DNA of 64,000 nucleotides from DASXRA01 sp036502575. GTDB taxonomy: Bacteria; Actinomycetota; Actinomycetes; Mycobacteriales; Jatrophihabitantaceae. The position numbers were made by a program, and so were the translations under genes. Location of the stretch: NCBI GenBank assembly GCA_036502575.1, contig DASXYL010000062.1:1-64000 (forward strand), in the 5' to 3' direction. The notes beneath the pieces were generated by a model. That model was not told the origin of the DNA. It did not search any database and saw nothing but the letters and a program-made list of their open reading frames with translations. Positions 23,770-33,518 of the stretch are shown piece by piece. Position 1 is the stretch's first letter. The number at the start of each line of letters is the position of its first letter.

Positions 23770-26108
23770 TGCTTCCAGTTGATCTTGAACACCCACGCGT
23801 ACTGGCCGGAGTTGCGCGCCGCGGCCGGCACGTTGATCGCGAGCGATCCGTCGGACGCCTTTGCCCAATGCAGCGCCGGGCCGTGGTAGCCGAGCAGCGA
23901 GATCGTGTCACCGGGCCGGATCGGCACCGGCGAGTGCACGGTCACCGTGTCGCCGGGCTGGGTCAACGACGTCACGTAGAACGCCTTGTTGGGGGCCACC
24001 GTGAATCGCAGGTCGCCGTCGGTGGCGCCGCGCGCCCAGTACGTCGTGTTGTAGATCGACTCGCCGTTGACCTTCAGCCAGGCGCCCATCTCGCGCAGTC
24101 GCGTCTGCATGATCTGCGGAATCGTGCCGTCGGCGCGCGGGCCGATGTCGAGCAGGAAGTTGCCGTTCTTGCTGACGATGTCCGCCAACTGGTCCACGAG
24201 CTGGTCGGCGGTCGCGTACTGGTCGTCCGGGGTCGCCGAGTTGTAGCCGTACGAGAACGGATCGATGCCGCGGCTGGCCTCGAACTTGGTGGTCTGCAGT
24301 GAGAATGACGACGCGTACTCCGGGGTGTTGAAGTCCGAGTCGGGCAGTCCGCAACGGTCGTCCACAGTGGACGGATGCCCGGTCACGAGCTCCTGGTTGA
24401 ACAGCGTCTGCAGCACTGACCGGTCGGTGGCCGGGTAGCCGATATCGCACCACAGGACGTCGGGCTGGTACTTGGTGATCAGCTCCTTCATCTGCGGAAC
24501 CTGGAAGTCGTTCACGTAGTCGGCCACCGGCTTGTAGCCCGTGTACGGCACCGGCGCGCCGGTGTAGGGGTTCTGCGGACCGTGGCCCTGCCACGGCAAT
24601 GCCGGGTTGTACCACTCGGGTAGCGAGTAGTACAGGCCCGGATGGATGTCGGGCGTGTACTTGCGGTCGGCGGCGAACAGCTCGCCGACCAGATCCTGGT
24701 GCGGGCCCATCTTCACCGAATTGCGATCGGAGTACGCCGTGTCGAACAGCGAGAACCCCCCGTGGTGCTTGGACGTCAGCACGAAGTAGTCGGCCCCGGC
24801 CTGGTCGAACAGCTGCACCCACGCCTTGGGATCGAACTTGGCCGCGGTGAACTGCGGGATGAACTGGTCGTAGTTGAAGTCCTTGCCGTACTTCTGTGCG
24901 TGGTAGGCGTACGTGGGGTCGTTCGGGTTGTCGAGGTGTTGCCAGTACCACTCGGCGTATTCCTGACCGACCGGCGCCCAGGCCGGCACCGAGTAGATGC
25001 CCCAGTGGATGAAGATTCCGAACTTGCCGTTGTTGAACCAGTCGGGCGACTGATGCTGCGACAGGGACGCGTCGGTGGCCAGGTAGGCCGGGATGCCCAC
25101 GCTGAGGTATACAGCCTGGCTGGCAGCCACCCCTTGGCCCTTCACCCGCACCGTGCCGTCGAGCGGCAGCCCGGCCGGCAAGCCGGCTGAGGTGATGCCG
25201 ATCTCGACGCGCGCCTCGTCGCCCGGCGCCAGCTCGGTGATCGTCGCCGGCTGTACGGTACGCACGCCATCGGCGACAACGGACACCGTGAGCGAGTGCG
25301 ATCGGTCGATCCACTGGTCGCCGAGGTTCATCACGGTGGCGCTGACGACCTGGGCATGTGTCCGGCTGACCGTGATCTGCTTGGTGGTCGACTTGGCGTC
25401 CCGCACCGCGACGGCGTATCCGGGGGCCACCGGTTGCAGCGACAGCGCGAACACATGCAGGCTCGACGTGCCCGCGACCGGCGCGGACGTCGTCGGCAGC
25501 GTGATGGACGTGGCCTCGCGGTTCGGGTCGATCCACAGCTGGGCTGAGTAGATCGACACCGGGTGCTGGTCGGTGCCGGTGGGCGAGTACCGGTAGGGCG
25601 CGACGATCGCGCCGTTGCCGGTGTACCAGTCCGGTGCCGAGGCGGTGCCGCTGCTCGTCGTGCCGTTGGTGTAGTGCACCGTCGCGCCGCCGCCGGTCGA
25701 TCCGTAGGTGGACGCCGCCAGCAGGTAGCCACTCAGGTAGTGCCCGCTCGGCAGCGTGATCGTCTGACCCAGCGCCACGACGTTGTCGTTCTGGCCGGTG
25801 CCGGTGGTGGTGGGGAACTCGTACGGGACGCCGCCGACGTTCACCGATCCGGACGGCAGCGCCGCCGCGGGGAAGCCGTAGCCGGAACCGTCCACGTCGG
25901 CGTCGCCCGCTGCGTCGCCGATGCCGTTGTTGTTCTGATAGCTGGTAAGTGGCACCGGGACCGGTGTGGTCGGCGCGGCCGCTCGGGCGCGCGGGGTCGT
26001 GATCCCGGTCAGCCCGGTCGTGACGCTGATCAGTGCCGCGAGGGCCGTTCCCATCGCGAGCCGGCGACGGTTCCGGGAGCTGGTCAGACGGGTGCGGGAG
26101 GTGGTCAT
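23766..26108 (-). CDS. Secreted GH29 alpha-L-fucosidase
   Basis: A 780-residue exported enzyme. Signal peptide about 1-43 with a basic NRRRLA region and an A-rich cleavage site. Residues ~50-340 form beta-rich accessory domains; the GH29 barrel starts near 350 (FGIFIHWGIYSVPAW, SKHHGGFSLFDT). The expected nucleophile is D555 in DVLWCDIGYP. A C-terminal beta domain follows. GH29 removes alpha-L-fucose from plant or glycoprotein glycans. It is divergent from the GH31-GH35-GH20 operon across 432 bp, suggesting shared regulation. Its stop abuts the non-coding repeat. Confidence 0.92.
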   Translation of the reverse strand: MTTSRTRLTSSRNRRRLAMGTALAALISVTTGLTGITTPRARAAAPTTPVPVPLTSYQNNNGIGDAAGDADVDGSGYGFPAAALPSGSVNVGGVPYEFPTTTGTGQNDNVVALGQTITLPSGHYLSGYLLAASTYGSTGGGATVHYTNGTTSSGTASAPDWYTGNGAIVAPYRYSPTGTDQHPVSIYSAQLWIDPNREATSITLPTTSAPVAGTSSLHVFALSLQPVAPGYAVAVRDAKSTTKQITVSRTHAQVVSATVMNLGDQWIDRSHSLTVSVVADGVRTVQPATITELAPGDEARVEIGITSAGLPAGLPLDGTVRVKGQGVAASQAVYLSVGIPAYLATDASLSQHQSPDWFNNGKFGIFIHWGIYSVPAWAPVGQEYAEWYWQHLDNPNDPTYAYHAQKYGKDFNYDQFIPQFTAAKFDPKAWVQLFDQAGADYFVLTSKHHGGFSLFDTAYSDRNSVKMGPHQDLVGELFAADRKYTPDIHPGLYYSLPEWYNPALPWQGHGPQNPYTGAPVPYTGYKPVADYVNDFQVPQMKELITKYQPDVLWCDIGYPATDRSVLQTLFNQELVTGHPSTVDDRCGLPDSDFNTPEYASSFSLQTTKFEASRGIDPFSYGYNSATPDDQYATADQLVDQLADIVSKNGNFLLDIGPRADGTIPQIMQTRLREMGAWLKVNGESIYNTTYWARGATDGDLRFTVAPNKAFYVTSLTQPGDTVTVHSPVPIRPGDTISLLGYHGPALHWAKASDGSLAINVPAAARNSGQYAWVFKINWKH

Positions 26109-26540
26109 CGGCCTCAGTCCCTCGGGGGTGACGACTGTGACGACGGTGCGCGATGCTGCGATCGACCTGGATTCGCCCGACCTTTGCCGCCTTCATACGG
26201 TCGTCTCCGGGCAGATTGCCGACCGAACGAGCTAAAGATCGGATGACTCAGTTGAGGTACCTACTCCGCATGAGCTCGGCCGTCAACGCCTGGGTGATTC
26301 CCAAGATCACGCACGATCGAGGGACGGTTCAAGCGGTTCATACGGATCGTCGGCATTTACGGTGCGCGGATATACGAGAAAGATGCCGAGTCCGAGCATA
26401 TTCGAGCATCGAGGGTCTTGACCCGTGGACATTGCCGTCCTTAGGCTCAGGCCGGATCGACCGCCGCATACCGGACCGCGACATCGGCGCCGCGATGCTG
26501 GAAGGCGGGGGCGGTCGACGCGAGCAAAGGATCACCCCAC
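26109..26540. promoter_or_regulatory. Divergent promoter region of GH29 and the GH31 operon
   Basis: No gene is supported in these 432 bp. A plausible promoter for the GH31 side is TTGACC (26418-26423), a 17-bp spacer and TTAGGC (26441-26446). The word TTCATACGG followed by (A)TCGTC occurs twice, near 26190 and 26335, and GTGAT/ATCAC arms lie at 26294-26310. These are candidate regulator sites; none matches the ROK palindrome at 11735. Confidence 0.4.
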
Positions 26541-28634
26541 ATGCCTGCTCGGTCGTTGCGTTCACGCGGGATGCACAGACATCCGATCTTCTTTGTGGCG
26601 ACACTGCTCCCGCTCGCCTTCGCCCTGGCTCCCGCTGTCACGGCCGACCCAGCGGGCGCGGGGGCGCCGAGCGGCCCGCACCTCAGCACGGCCGGCAACG
26701 CGCTCGCACTGCGCGTGCCGGCCGCGAACGGCGGGCCTGAATACACGATCAACGTCGCGACCTCGCCGTTCCAGATCACCACGCAGCGCGGCGGCAACAC
26801 CGTCCTGCGGACCACGGCGGGCGCCGCCGGGCAGTCCGGACCGGCCGACTTCAAGACGGCAAGCGGCTGGGCGACGGCGACCACCGTCCAGAACTCGAGT
26901 TGGCACGACGGCGCGCTCGACTTGACCCTGGCTACCAACGCCGACGGCGTTACCGTCGACTACCGCATCACTCCGCAGGCCGATCGGTATCGCAGCACCT
27001 GGTCGGTGAACGGCACGACGGCGACCCAGGTCGCCAGCCACTACGACGTCGCCTCGGCCGGGCACTGGTACGGACAGGGCGAGACGTCTGACACCGGGCT
27101 GCAGTTCTGGCCCCTGGATTCCGCCAAGATCCGCGATACCGCGATGGGGCCGGCCGAATACCTGATGACCGACCCGTTCTGGTTCACCCAGCGCGGGACC
27201 GGCGTGTGGGTCGACACGCACGACGTCATGGACGTGTCGATGAACTCGGTGCAGCAAGGGGTCTTCGGCTACACGCTGACCGACAGCGCCAAAATGGACT
27301 CGACGGTGTTCGTCGAGCGCACCCCCCGTGACGTCTACGCCGACTACATCGGCATCACCGGCGTGCCGGCCAAGAGTGATGCCACCGACGCCCAGTACGC
27401 CAAGCCGTTGTGGAATTCGTGGGCGCAGTTCTATCCGAACGTGTCGCAGGCTTCGACGCTGTCGTGGGCGAAGGGGCTGCACGACGCAGGCGTTCCGGCC
27501 CAGGCCATCCAGGTCGATGACGGGTGGATGAGCCACTACGGCGACTTCACCTTCAACAACAAGTTCCCCGACCCCAAGGGCCTGTCGGACCAGATCCACG
27601 CGATGGGCTACGACTTCGGCCTCTGGGTGACGCTGTGGATCAACAAGGACGCCGACAACTACACGTACGCCGCCCAACACGGGTACCTCGTCAGGTCGAA
27701 GACGGATAGCAGCAAGCCATGCGACGTCACGTGGTGGAACGGCAACGCCGGCATCGTCGACATCGCCAACCCCGAGGCTCGTGCCTGGTACGTCGGCCAG
27801 TTGCACGACCTGGAAAAGACCTACGGGGTCGACGGATTCAAGTTCGACACGCGCTTCTTCGACGAGCGGTGCGCGCCATCGCCGGGACACACCGCACTGG
27901 ACTACCTGACGCTCGGCGCGCAGCTGACCGACCAGTTCGACCAGCAAGGAGCAGGCGTCCGCATCTCCTGGACTGGATCGCAGAAGTACGGCTTCGTCAC
28001 CCGCCAGGTCGACAAGGGAACCGGCTGGGACTCGTTGGGAGCCGCCGTCGCGCAGAACCTCGCGATCAGCACGATCGGCTACCCGTTCGTCGAGACCGAC
28101 ATGATCGGCGGCTCCGGCGAACAGCCCCCGCCGACGAAGGGCGTGCTGGTGCGCTGGGCCCAGGCCGCAGCGCTGATGCCGCTGATGTACTCGTCGACGT
28201 CGCCCCTGGGTGTGTCGAACCTCGCCGGCACGCAGCGCTACGACCAGCAGACTGTCGACCTGTACAAAGCCGCGGCCAAGACGCACGAACGGCTCGCCCC
28301 GTACATCGAGAAGCAGGTACAGCGGGCGCTGCGCAGCGACGAACCGATCATGAAGCCGCTGTTCTTCGACTACCCGTCCGACGATGCGACGTACGCGATC
28401 AATGACGAGTGGTTGTTAGGTGATTCGCTGCTCGCCGCGCCAGTGTTGACGGACGCCGGCACGCGCGACATCCACGTGCCAGCCGGTCGGTGGTACGACG
28501 TAACGCGCGGTTGCGTGGTCAAGGGACCGACCACATTGCACAGCTACGGTGCTGATCTAGCGAAGACACCCACGTTCGTTCGGCTCGGCAGCCCCGACAC
28601 GGGAACGCTGTTGAACGCGCTCTCGATCCGATGA
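26541..28634 (+). CDS. Secreted GH31 alpha-glycosidase
   Basis: A 697-residue exported GH31 enzyme (alpha-glucosidase/alpha-xylosidase type). The signal peptide is about 1-35, after a basic start. The N-terminal beta domain precedes the barrel. The probable nucleophile is D436 in GFKFDTRFF and acid/base D520 in VETDMIGG. Glucoside versus xyloside or galactoside preference is not readable. The ATG at 26541 follows AAGGA; an ATG ten codons later is an alternative. It overlaps the next gene in ATGA, opening a three-hydrolase operon. Confidence 0.88.
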   Translation: MPARSLRSRGMHRHPIFFVATLLPLAFALAPAVTADPAGAGAPSGPHLSTAGNALALRVPAANGGPEYTINVATSPFQITTQRGGNTVLRTTAGAAGQSGPADFKTASGWATATTVQNSSWHDGALDLTLATNADGVTVDYRITPQADRYRSTWSVNGTTATQVASHYDVASAGHWYGQGETSDTGLQFWPLDSAKIRDTAMGPAEYLMTDPFWFTQRGTGVWVDTHDVMDVSMNSVQQGVFGYTLTDSAKMDSTVFVERTPRDVYADYIGITGVPAKSDATDAQYAKPLWNSWAQFYPNVSQASTLSWAKGLHDAGVPAQAIQVDDGWMSHYGDFTFNNKFPDPKGLSDQIHAMGYDFGLWVTLWINKDADNYTYAAQHGYLVRSKTDSSKPCDVTWWNGNAGIVDIANPEARAWYVGQLHDLEKTYGVDGFKFDTRFFDERCAPSPGHTALDYLTLGAQLTDQFDQQGAGVRISWTGSQKYGFVTRQVDKGTGWDSLGAAVAQNLAISTIGYPFVETDMIGGSGEQPPPTKGVLVRWAQAAALMPLMYSSTSPLGVSNLAGTQRYDQQTVDLYKAAAKTHERLAPYIEKQVQRALRSDEPIMKPLFFDYPSDDATYAINDEWLLGDSLLAAPVLTDAGTRDIHVPAGRWYDVTRGCVVKGPTTLHSYGADLAKTPTFVRLGSPDTGTLLNALSIR

Positions 28635-30499
28635 GGATGCCCATGGACAGAAGGCAATTCCTGGCCGTCAGCGCGCTGACGCCGGCCGCTGCGATGGCGC
28701 TCACGGCGGTGCCGGCGATTGCCCAAGGCGCAAAGCACTCGTTCGGGTTCGCACCGGACGGCAGCGCCTTCCTGCTCGATGGCGAGCCGTTCCAGATCCG
28801 CAGTGGCGAGATGCACCCGGCGCGTATCCCGGTCGAGTACTGGCGCCACCGCATCCGGATGGCGAAGGCCATGGGCATGAACACGATCGCGATCTACGTC
28901 ATGTGGAACTACCTCGAAGAACGGCCCGGCGTCTTCGACTTCCGCACCGATCGCCGCAACGTCGAGGCGTTCGTGCGCTTGTGCCAGGCCGAGGGCATGT
29001 GGGTACTGCTGCGCCCCGGGCCTTATGTCTGCGGCGAGTGGGACCTCGGCGGCATTCCGCCGTACCTGCTGCGAAATCCGGATATCGAGCTGCGGGTCAA
29101 AGCCGCCGACGATCCGCAGTACATGCCGGCCGTTGCGCGCTACATCGCCGCGCTGGCCAAGCGGGTCAAGCCGTTGATGATCGCCAACGGCGGACCGATC
29201 CTGATGGTCCAGATCGAGAACGAGTACGGCTCGTACGGCAACGATGCGGCGTACCTGGAGGAGCTGCGCCAGCTCTGGCTCGACGCCGGCATCAACGGGC
29301 CGTTCTACACCGAGGACGGGCTGGGCCAGCTCGAGCAGAACCACACGAACGTGGCCGGCGGGGCCATCGCCCTGAGCGGTGGCGACGCACCGTCCATCGC
29401 GAAGACGCGCGCCGAGTATCCGAGCGTGCCGGCGATGGCCGGCGAGGTGTATCCGGGCTGGTTGACGCATTGGGGCGGTCCGACGTTCCAGGGCGGCGAC
29501 TCCGACGTCTCGTCCGACCTGCGCGCCTTCATGGACGGCGGACTGTCGTTCAACCTGTACATGATCCACGGCGGCACGAACTTCGGCTTCTTCGCCGGGG
29601 CGAACGCGAACGACCTGTCCGGCAACTATCAGCCGGACATCACCAGCTACGACTACGGCGCGCCGATCACCGAGCAGGGGATGGCCGGCCCACGCTACGA
29701 CACGTACCGCGATCTCATCGGCGGATACGTTTCGCTGCCGCGCGTGCCGGCGCCCGTGCCGACGATCGCGCCCGGCCCGGTTCTACCCAAACCGTACGCG
29801 TCGGTATGGGACAACCTGCCGCCGGCGATCGCGTCGACGAACCCGCAACCGATGGAGATGTACGGTCAGAACTCCGGGTTCGTGGCCTATCGGACGACGC
29901 TGCCCGGCAACTCCGGCGGCTCACTCGACATCCGTTGGGTGCACGACTACGCGACGGTGTTCGTCGACGGTGCGTACGCCGGCGGGCTCTCGCGAACCCT
30001 CATCCCGGACGCCGTGTCGCAGGCGCTGAACGTCACGAACAACAACGCTCCGCTGGATATCCCCGCCGGCCAGACCCTCGACATCCTCGTCGAAGGCATG
30101 GGCCGCACCAACTACGGGCACGCCCTGGTCGACCGCAAGGGCATCCTCGAGTCAGCATCGCTCGACGGCGTCGCCCTGACCGGCTGGCAGACCTTCCTGC
30201 TCCCCATGGACGCTCTCCGGACGCTGCGACCGCGAGGGCCCGGACCCCGGCCGGGGCTGTACTTCAAGGCCGTCGTCGACCTGCCCGCCACCGGTGACAC
30301 CTACGTCGACCTGTCGCAGTGGACGAAGGGCGTCGTCTGGGTCAACGGCCACAACCTCGGTCGCTACTGGACGATCGGCCCGCAGCATGGGCTGTACTGC
30401 CCGGCGTCCTGGCTGCGTCGCGGCCGCAACGACATCCTGATCTTCGACCTGCACCAGCTCGATCCGAAACCGATCACCTTCGAACGGACGTTGTCATGA
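28631..30499 (+). CDS. Exported GH35 beta-galactosidase
   Basis: A 622-residue GH35 enzyme. A twin-arginine-like signal (DRRQFLAVSALT, then AMALTAVPAIA) suggests Tat export. The catalytic acid/base is E198 in ENEYGSYG and the nucleophile E272 in AGEVYPGWLTHWG, both at expected GH35 spacing. Beta-sandwich domains fill the C-terminal part, including WVNGHNLGRYWTIGPQ. It removes terminal beta-galactose. Coupled by 4-bp overlaps to GH31 upstream and GH20 downstream. Confidence 0.93.
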   Translation: MRMPMDRRQFLAVSALTPAAAMALTAVPAIAQGAKHSFGFAPDGSAFLLDGEPFQIRSGEMHPARIPVEYWRHRIRMAKAMGMNTIAIYVMWNYLEERPGVFDFRTDRRNVEAFVRLCQAEGMWVLLRPGPYVCGEWDLGGIPPYLLRNPDIELRVKAADDPQYMPAVARYIAALAKRVKPLMIANGGPILMVQIENEYGSYGNDAAYLEELRQLWLDAGINGPFYTEDGLGQLEQNHTNVAGGAIALSGGDAPSIAKTRAEYPSVPAMAGEVYPGWLTHWGGPTFQGGDSDVSSDLRAFMDGGLSFNLYMIHGGTNFGFFAGANANDLSGNYQPDITSYDYGAPITEQGMAGPRYDTYRDLIGGYVSLPRVPAPVPTIAPGPVLPKPYASVWDNLPPAIASTNPQPMEMYGQNSGFVAYRTTLPGNSGGSLDIRWVHDYATVFVDGAYAGGLSRTLIPDAVSQALNVTNNNAPLDIPAGQTLDILVEGMGRTNYGHALVDRKGILESASLDGVALTGWQTFLLPMDALRTLRPRGPGPRPGLYFKAVVDLPATGDTYVDLSQWTKGVVWVNGHNLGRYWTIGPQHGLYCPASWLRRGRNDILIFDLHQLDPKPITFERTLS

Positions 30500-32442
30500 T
30501 GCTGCGACTCATTGCCGGCGCCGCCCTGGTGGCCGCCTTCGCCCCGGCCGCTCCGGCGCTCGCCCAGCACGGGTCGAACCCGGCGCCGACCGTGCTGCCG
30601 AGCCTGCGCGAGTGGCACGGAGCCACCGGACACTGGCAGCTCGCGCCGGCCAGCCGGATTGTTGTCGACGACGCGACGCTCCGGACGACGGCGGCGACGT
30701 TCCGCGACGACCTGGCCGCCGAAACCGGGCACCGGCTCTCGGTGACGACGGGGCGGCCCCGTCCGGGCGACATCGTCCTGCAGCACGTTCGCGACGACGC
30801 GCTCGGTCCGGAGGGGTACCGGCTCGACATCGACCGCGCCCTCACCATCGCCGCGCCGACGGATACGGGCGTCTTCTACGGAACTCAGACCGTCGAGCAG
30901 ATGCTCAAGGCCGACCCGAGACGAGCATCCATACCCCGAGGTACGGCGCGGGACTGGCCGAACTTCGGCGAGCGGGCCCAGATGCTTGACGTCGGCCGCA
31001 AGTTCTACCCGATGAGCTATCTGAAGTCGCAGATCCGCACGATGGCCTGGCAGAAGCTCAACACGTTCCACCTGCACTTCACCGACTGGGAAGGCTTCCG
31101 CATCCAGGTCGACAAGTTCCCGGGCCTGGCGTCGCCGCAGTCGTACTCGAAGCGCGACATCCGCGAGCTGCAGGACTACGCCCGCAGCTACCACGTGACG
31201 ATCATCCCGGAGGTCGATCTGCCGGCGCACGCGGTCGCGATCACGAAGTATGACCCGAAGCTGCGGTTCAGCTGCCACTCGCTCGACTACAGCCACTGGA
31301 CGGGCGGAGACCAGGGTGGCTGGCTACTCAACACCGCCTCGGACTACACGCGCACATTCGTCCACGACCTGCTCGCCGAGATCGTGCCGATGTTCGACAG
31401 CCCGTACTTCCACGTCGGCGGTGACGAATACCCGTACGACGCCGACAAGGCGGCGTGCCCCGAACTCGTCGCGTACCAGCACCAGCGTGGATTCGCCTAT
31501 CCGGGCGACGTGTTCGTCGACTTCTTCAACACGCTCGACGCGCAGGTGCGCTCGTACGGCAAGACCACCGAGATGTGGGAGTGGTGGAACTTCAACAACC
31601 AGCAGACCAGCATCGCTCCGAACAAGGACATCGTCGTCGACTCGTGGGTCGGCAACGACCCGAGCGCGTTGGTGGCGCAGGGCTATCGCGTGGTCGGCAC
31701 GCCCGAGAACACGCTCTACGTCAGTGCCGGGTTCGGGCAGAAGCTCGGCGACTACGGCTACGTCGACATCAAGAACGTCTACGAGAACTACCCGTTCGTC
31801 GATCCGGCCGGCATCATCGGCTACCGGATCAGCCGCTGGTCCGATCGGGCCGAGCAGCAATCGCCCGAGTGGTTCGACTTCTTCGCGAAGCGTCCGCTGC
31901 AGGTACTCGCCGAGCGGCTGTGGGGTGGACCGCGCGACGCCAGCGTGTGGCAGTTCCTGGCGCGGGCGGATGCCATCGGCGAGGCCCCGCCGTCGCAGCT
32001 CACCGCAGTTCCCACGGCCGCCATCCACGTCACGGCCGACAGCGAGGAGACGACCGCCGAGAACGGCGCCGTCGCGAACGCGATCGACGACAACCCCTAC
32101 ACGGTCTGGCACACCGGCTACAGCTCCGGCGTTGCCGCGCTCCCGCACGGGATCACGCTCGACCTCGGCGCCACGTATCGCCTCGGCGGAGTGCGCTACC
32201 TGCCGCGCCAGGACGGTGGGGTCAACGGTCGGGTGGGTGACTATGAAGTGGCTGTGAGTACCGACGGCGCGCGTTGGGACACCGTCGCGTCCGGGAAGTT
32301 GGTGAACGACCAGACCGAGAAGGAGGTCGATTTCACAACGACGCGGGCTCGTTACCTGCGTTTTACCGCGTTGTCGGAGGTCAACGGCAACCAGTACACG
32401 AGCGCCGCGGAGCTGACGCCGCTCCAGGCGCCGCTTTGCTGA
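30496..32442 (+). CDS. Secreted GH20 beta-N-acetylhexosaminidase with F5/8-type module
   Basis: A 648-residue exported enzyme. Signal peptide about 1-22, GH20b domain ~40-150, catalytic barrel ~155-480 with the Asp-Glu pair D310-E311 in HVGGDEYPYD. A discoidin-like carbohydrate-binding module occupies about 510-645 (NAIDDNPYTVWHTGY, then GGVRYLPRQDGG). It removes terminal beta-GlcNAc or GalNAc by substrate-assisted catalysis. Last gene of the GH31-GH35-GH20 operon, followed by a hairpin. Confidence 0.92.
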   Translation: MMLRLIAGAALVAAFAPAAPALAQHGSNPAPTVLPSLREWHGATGHWQLAPASRIVVDDATLRTTAATFRDDLAAETGHRLSVTTGRPRPGDIVLQHVRDDALGPEGYRLDIDRALTIAAPTDTGVFYGTQTVEQMLKADPRRASIPRGTARDWPNFGERAQMLDVGRKFYPMSYLKSQIRTMAWQKLNTFHLHFTDWEGFRIQVDKFPGLASPQSYSKRDIRELQDYARSYHVTIIPEVDLPAHAVAITKYDPKLRFSCHSLDYSHWTGGDQGGWLLNTASDYTRTFVHDLLAEIVPMFDSPYFHVGGDEYPYDADKAACPELVAYQHQRGFAYPGDVFVDFFNTLDAQVRSYGKTTEMWEWWNFNNQQTSIAPNKDIVVDSWVGNDPSALVAQGYRVVGTPENTLYVSAGFGQKLGDYGYVDIKNVYENYPFVDPAGIIGYRISRWSDRAEQQSPEWFDFFAKRPLQVLAERLWGGPRDASVWQFLARADAIGEAPPSQLTAVPTAAIHVTADSEETTAENGAVANAIDDNPYTVWHTGYSSGVAALPHGITLDLGATYRLGGVRYLPRQDGGVNGRVGDYEVAVSTDGARWDTVASGKLVNDQTEKEVDFTTTRARYLRFTALSEVNGNQYTSAAELTPLQAPLC

Positions 32443-32479
32443 GAGGCGACTTGACGGATCCACTCGAGCGGTGAACGTT

Positions 32480-32516
32480 GGAAGGGTAGGGCGGTGCCAG
32501 ATACCGCCCGCCTTCC
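32480..32516 (+). terminator. Terminator after the hydrolase operon
   Basis: GGGCGGT (32489-32495) pairs with ACCGCCC (32503-32509), and GGAAGG (32480-32485) with CCTTCC (32511-32516), giving a two-tier stem around GCCAGAT. It lies 38 bp after the GH20 stop. Confidence 0.6.
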
Positions 32517-32622
32517 GTCGTGGTCGTCGGACATCAGGCGATACGGAAGGTGCCGGCGCTGAGGTGCCGCACGGCCTGAGCCGGCAAAGTCAAAAGCAAG
32601 CAAAGAGGGAAGGACGTCGACC

Positions 32623-32907
32623 ATGCTCACGTTGACCACCGAGGCTGCAGCCGAGATCCGCAATATCGTCGATCAGCCCGATGCGCCGAAGGGCGGTGGT
32701 CTGCGCATTGCTAACGATCCGACCGCCGGATCACTCACGCTCAGCCTGGCTGCCGTCCCTGGTGAGGACGACCGCGTTGTTGACGAATCCGGGGCTCGGG
32801 TGTTCCTCGACCCGCAGGCCGCCGTGATCCTGGAGGACAAGACGCTGGACGTGACGGCCGACCAGCAGGGCCGAACGCAGTTCGCGATCGCGCCCCAGAA
32901 CGGGTAG
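32623..32907 (+). CDS. HesB/IscA-like protein without cysteines
   Basis: A 94-residue protein resembling the HesB/IscA Fe-S carrier fold (MLTLTTEAAAEIRNIVDQ, GGLRIAND, SLAAVPGEDDRVVDESGARV). IscA proteins need three cysteines to hold iron or clusters; this one has none. It therefore probably does not carry clusters and is a repurposed fold, as in a common actinobacterial subgroup. GGGAAGGA precedes the ATG. It stands alone and ends at a perfect hairpin. Confidence 0.75.
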   Translation: MLTLTTEAAAEIRNIVDQPDAPKGGGLRIANDPTAGSLTLSLAAVPGEDDRVVDESGARVFLDPQAAVILEDKTLDVTADQQGRTQFAIAPQNG

Positions 32908-32920
32908 CTCCTGGGATTGT

Positions 32921-32955
32921 GCAACTTCTGGCGTCGTGAGGACGCCAGAAGTTGC
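32921..32955. terminator. 15-bp perfect hairpin terminator
   Basis: GCAACTTCTGGCGTC (32921-32935) pairs perfectly with GACGCCAGAAGTTGC (32941-32955) around a five-base loop, 13 bp after the HesB-like stop. Confidence 0.8.
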
Positions 32956-33016
32956 TCGATCGTGAATCGGCCAGCCTAGGTGCGCAGACACCGGCCGGAC
33001 CGCGAGGATCAGCGGC

Positions 33017-33502
33017 ATGACCACGACCCAGCTCGTGCTGCTGATCGTCGGCTCGGTGATAGCCCTCTGCGTCATCGCGGGTGTGCTCGGACGTTGGTTC
33101 TGGCGCCGAGGCCTGCGAGTGCCGCTGGTGGTGCGGCTGATCAACCGCGCGTCCGGCCAGGTGATCGAGCTGATCAAGCAGCCGATCACCATCGCCGTGC
33201 TGGACGAAGTCGCCGACGTGCTGCGCGCCGGGCACTACACGCGCAACGTCGCCGCAGCGTTGCGCGAGAACCGCGTCGAGCTCAAGCAGATGATCGCCGA
33301 GAAGATCAAGCAGGACCCGACCACCGGGCAGATCAGGCTGCTGCCGTTCCACGACCGGATCATCAACGAGGTCAGTGAAACGACGTTGCGCGTCATCCTC
33401 GAGGTGCTGGCCGACCCGCGCACGGACGAACTGGTCGCCGACGTGCTGCGCGACAACATCGCCCAGCTGCGCCAGGCCGTCCGGGAACTGAAGGTCGAGT
33501 GA
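33017..33502 (+). CDS. Hypothetical single-span membrane protein
   Basis: I do not recognise this 161-residue protein. One hydrophobic segment (about 6-28) is followed by a WFWRRGLRVP basic stretch and a long helical cytosolic domain rich in Ile, Leu and Asp (VIELIKQPITIAVLDEVADV, LRVILEVLADPRTDELVADV). The second part repeats a valine-aspartate helix pattern twice. Neighbours give no functional hint. Confidence 0.7.
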   Translation: MTTTQLVLLIVGSVIALCVIAGVLGRWFWRRGLRVPLVVRLINRASGQVIELIKQPITIAVLDEVADVLRAGHYTRNVAAALRENRVELKQMIAEKIKQDPTTGQIRLLPFHDRIINEVSETTLRVILEVLADPRTDELVADVLRDNIAQLRQAVRELKVE

Positions 33503-33518
33503 CGGTGAGCCAGCCGGC

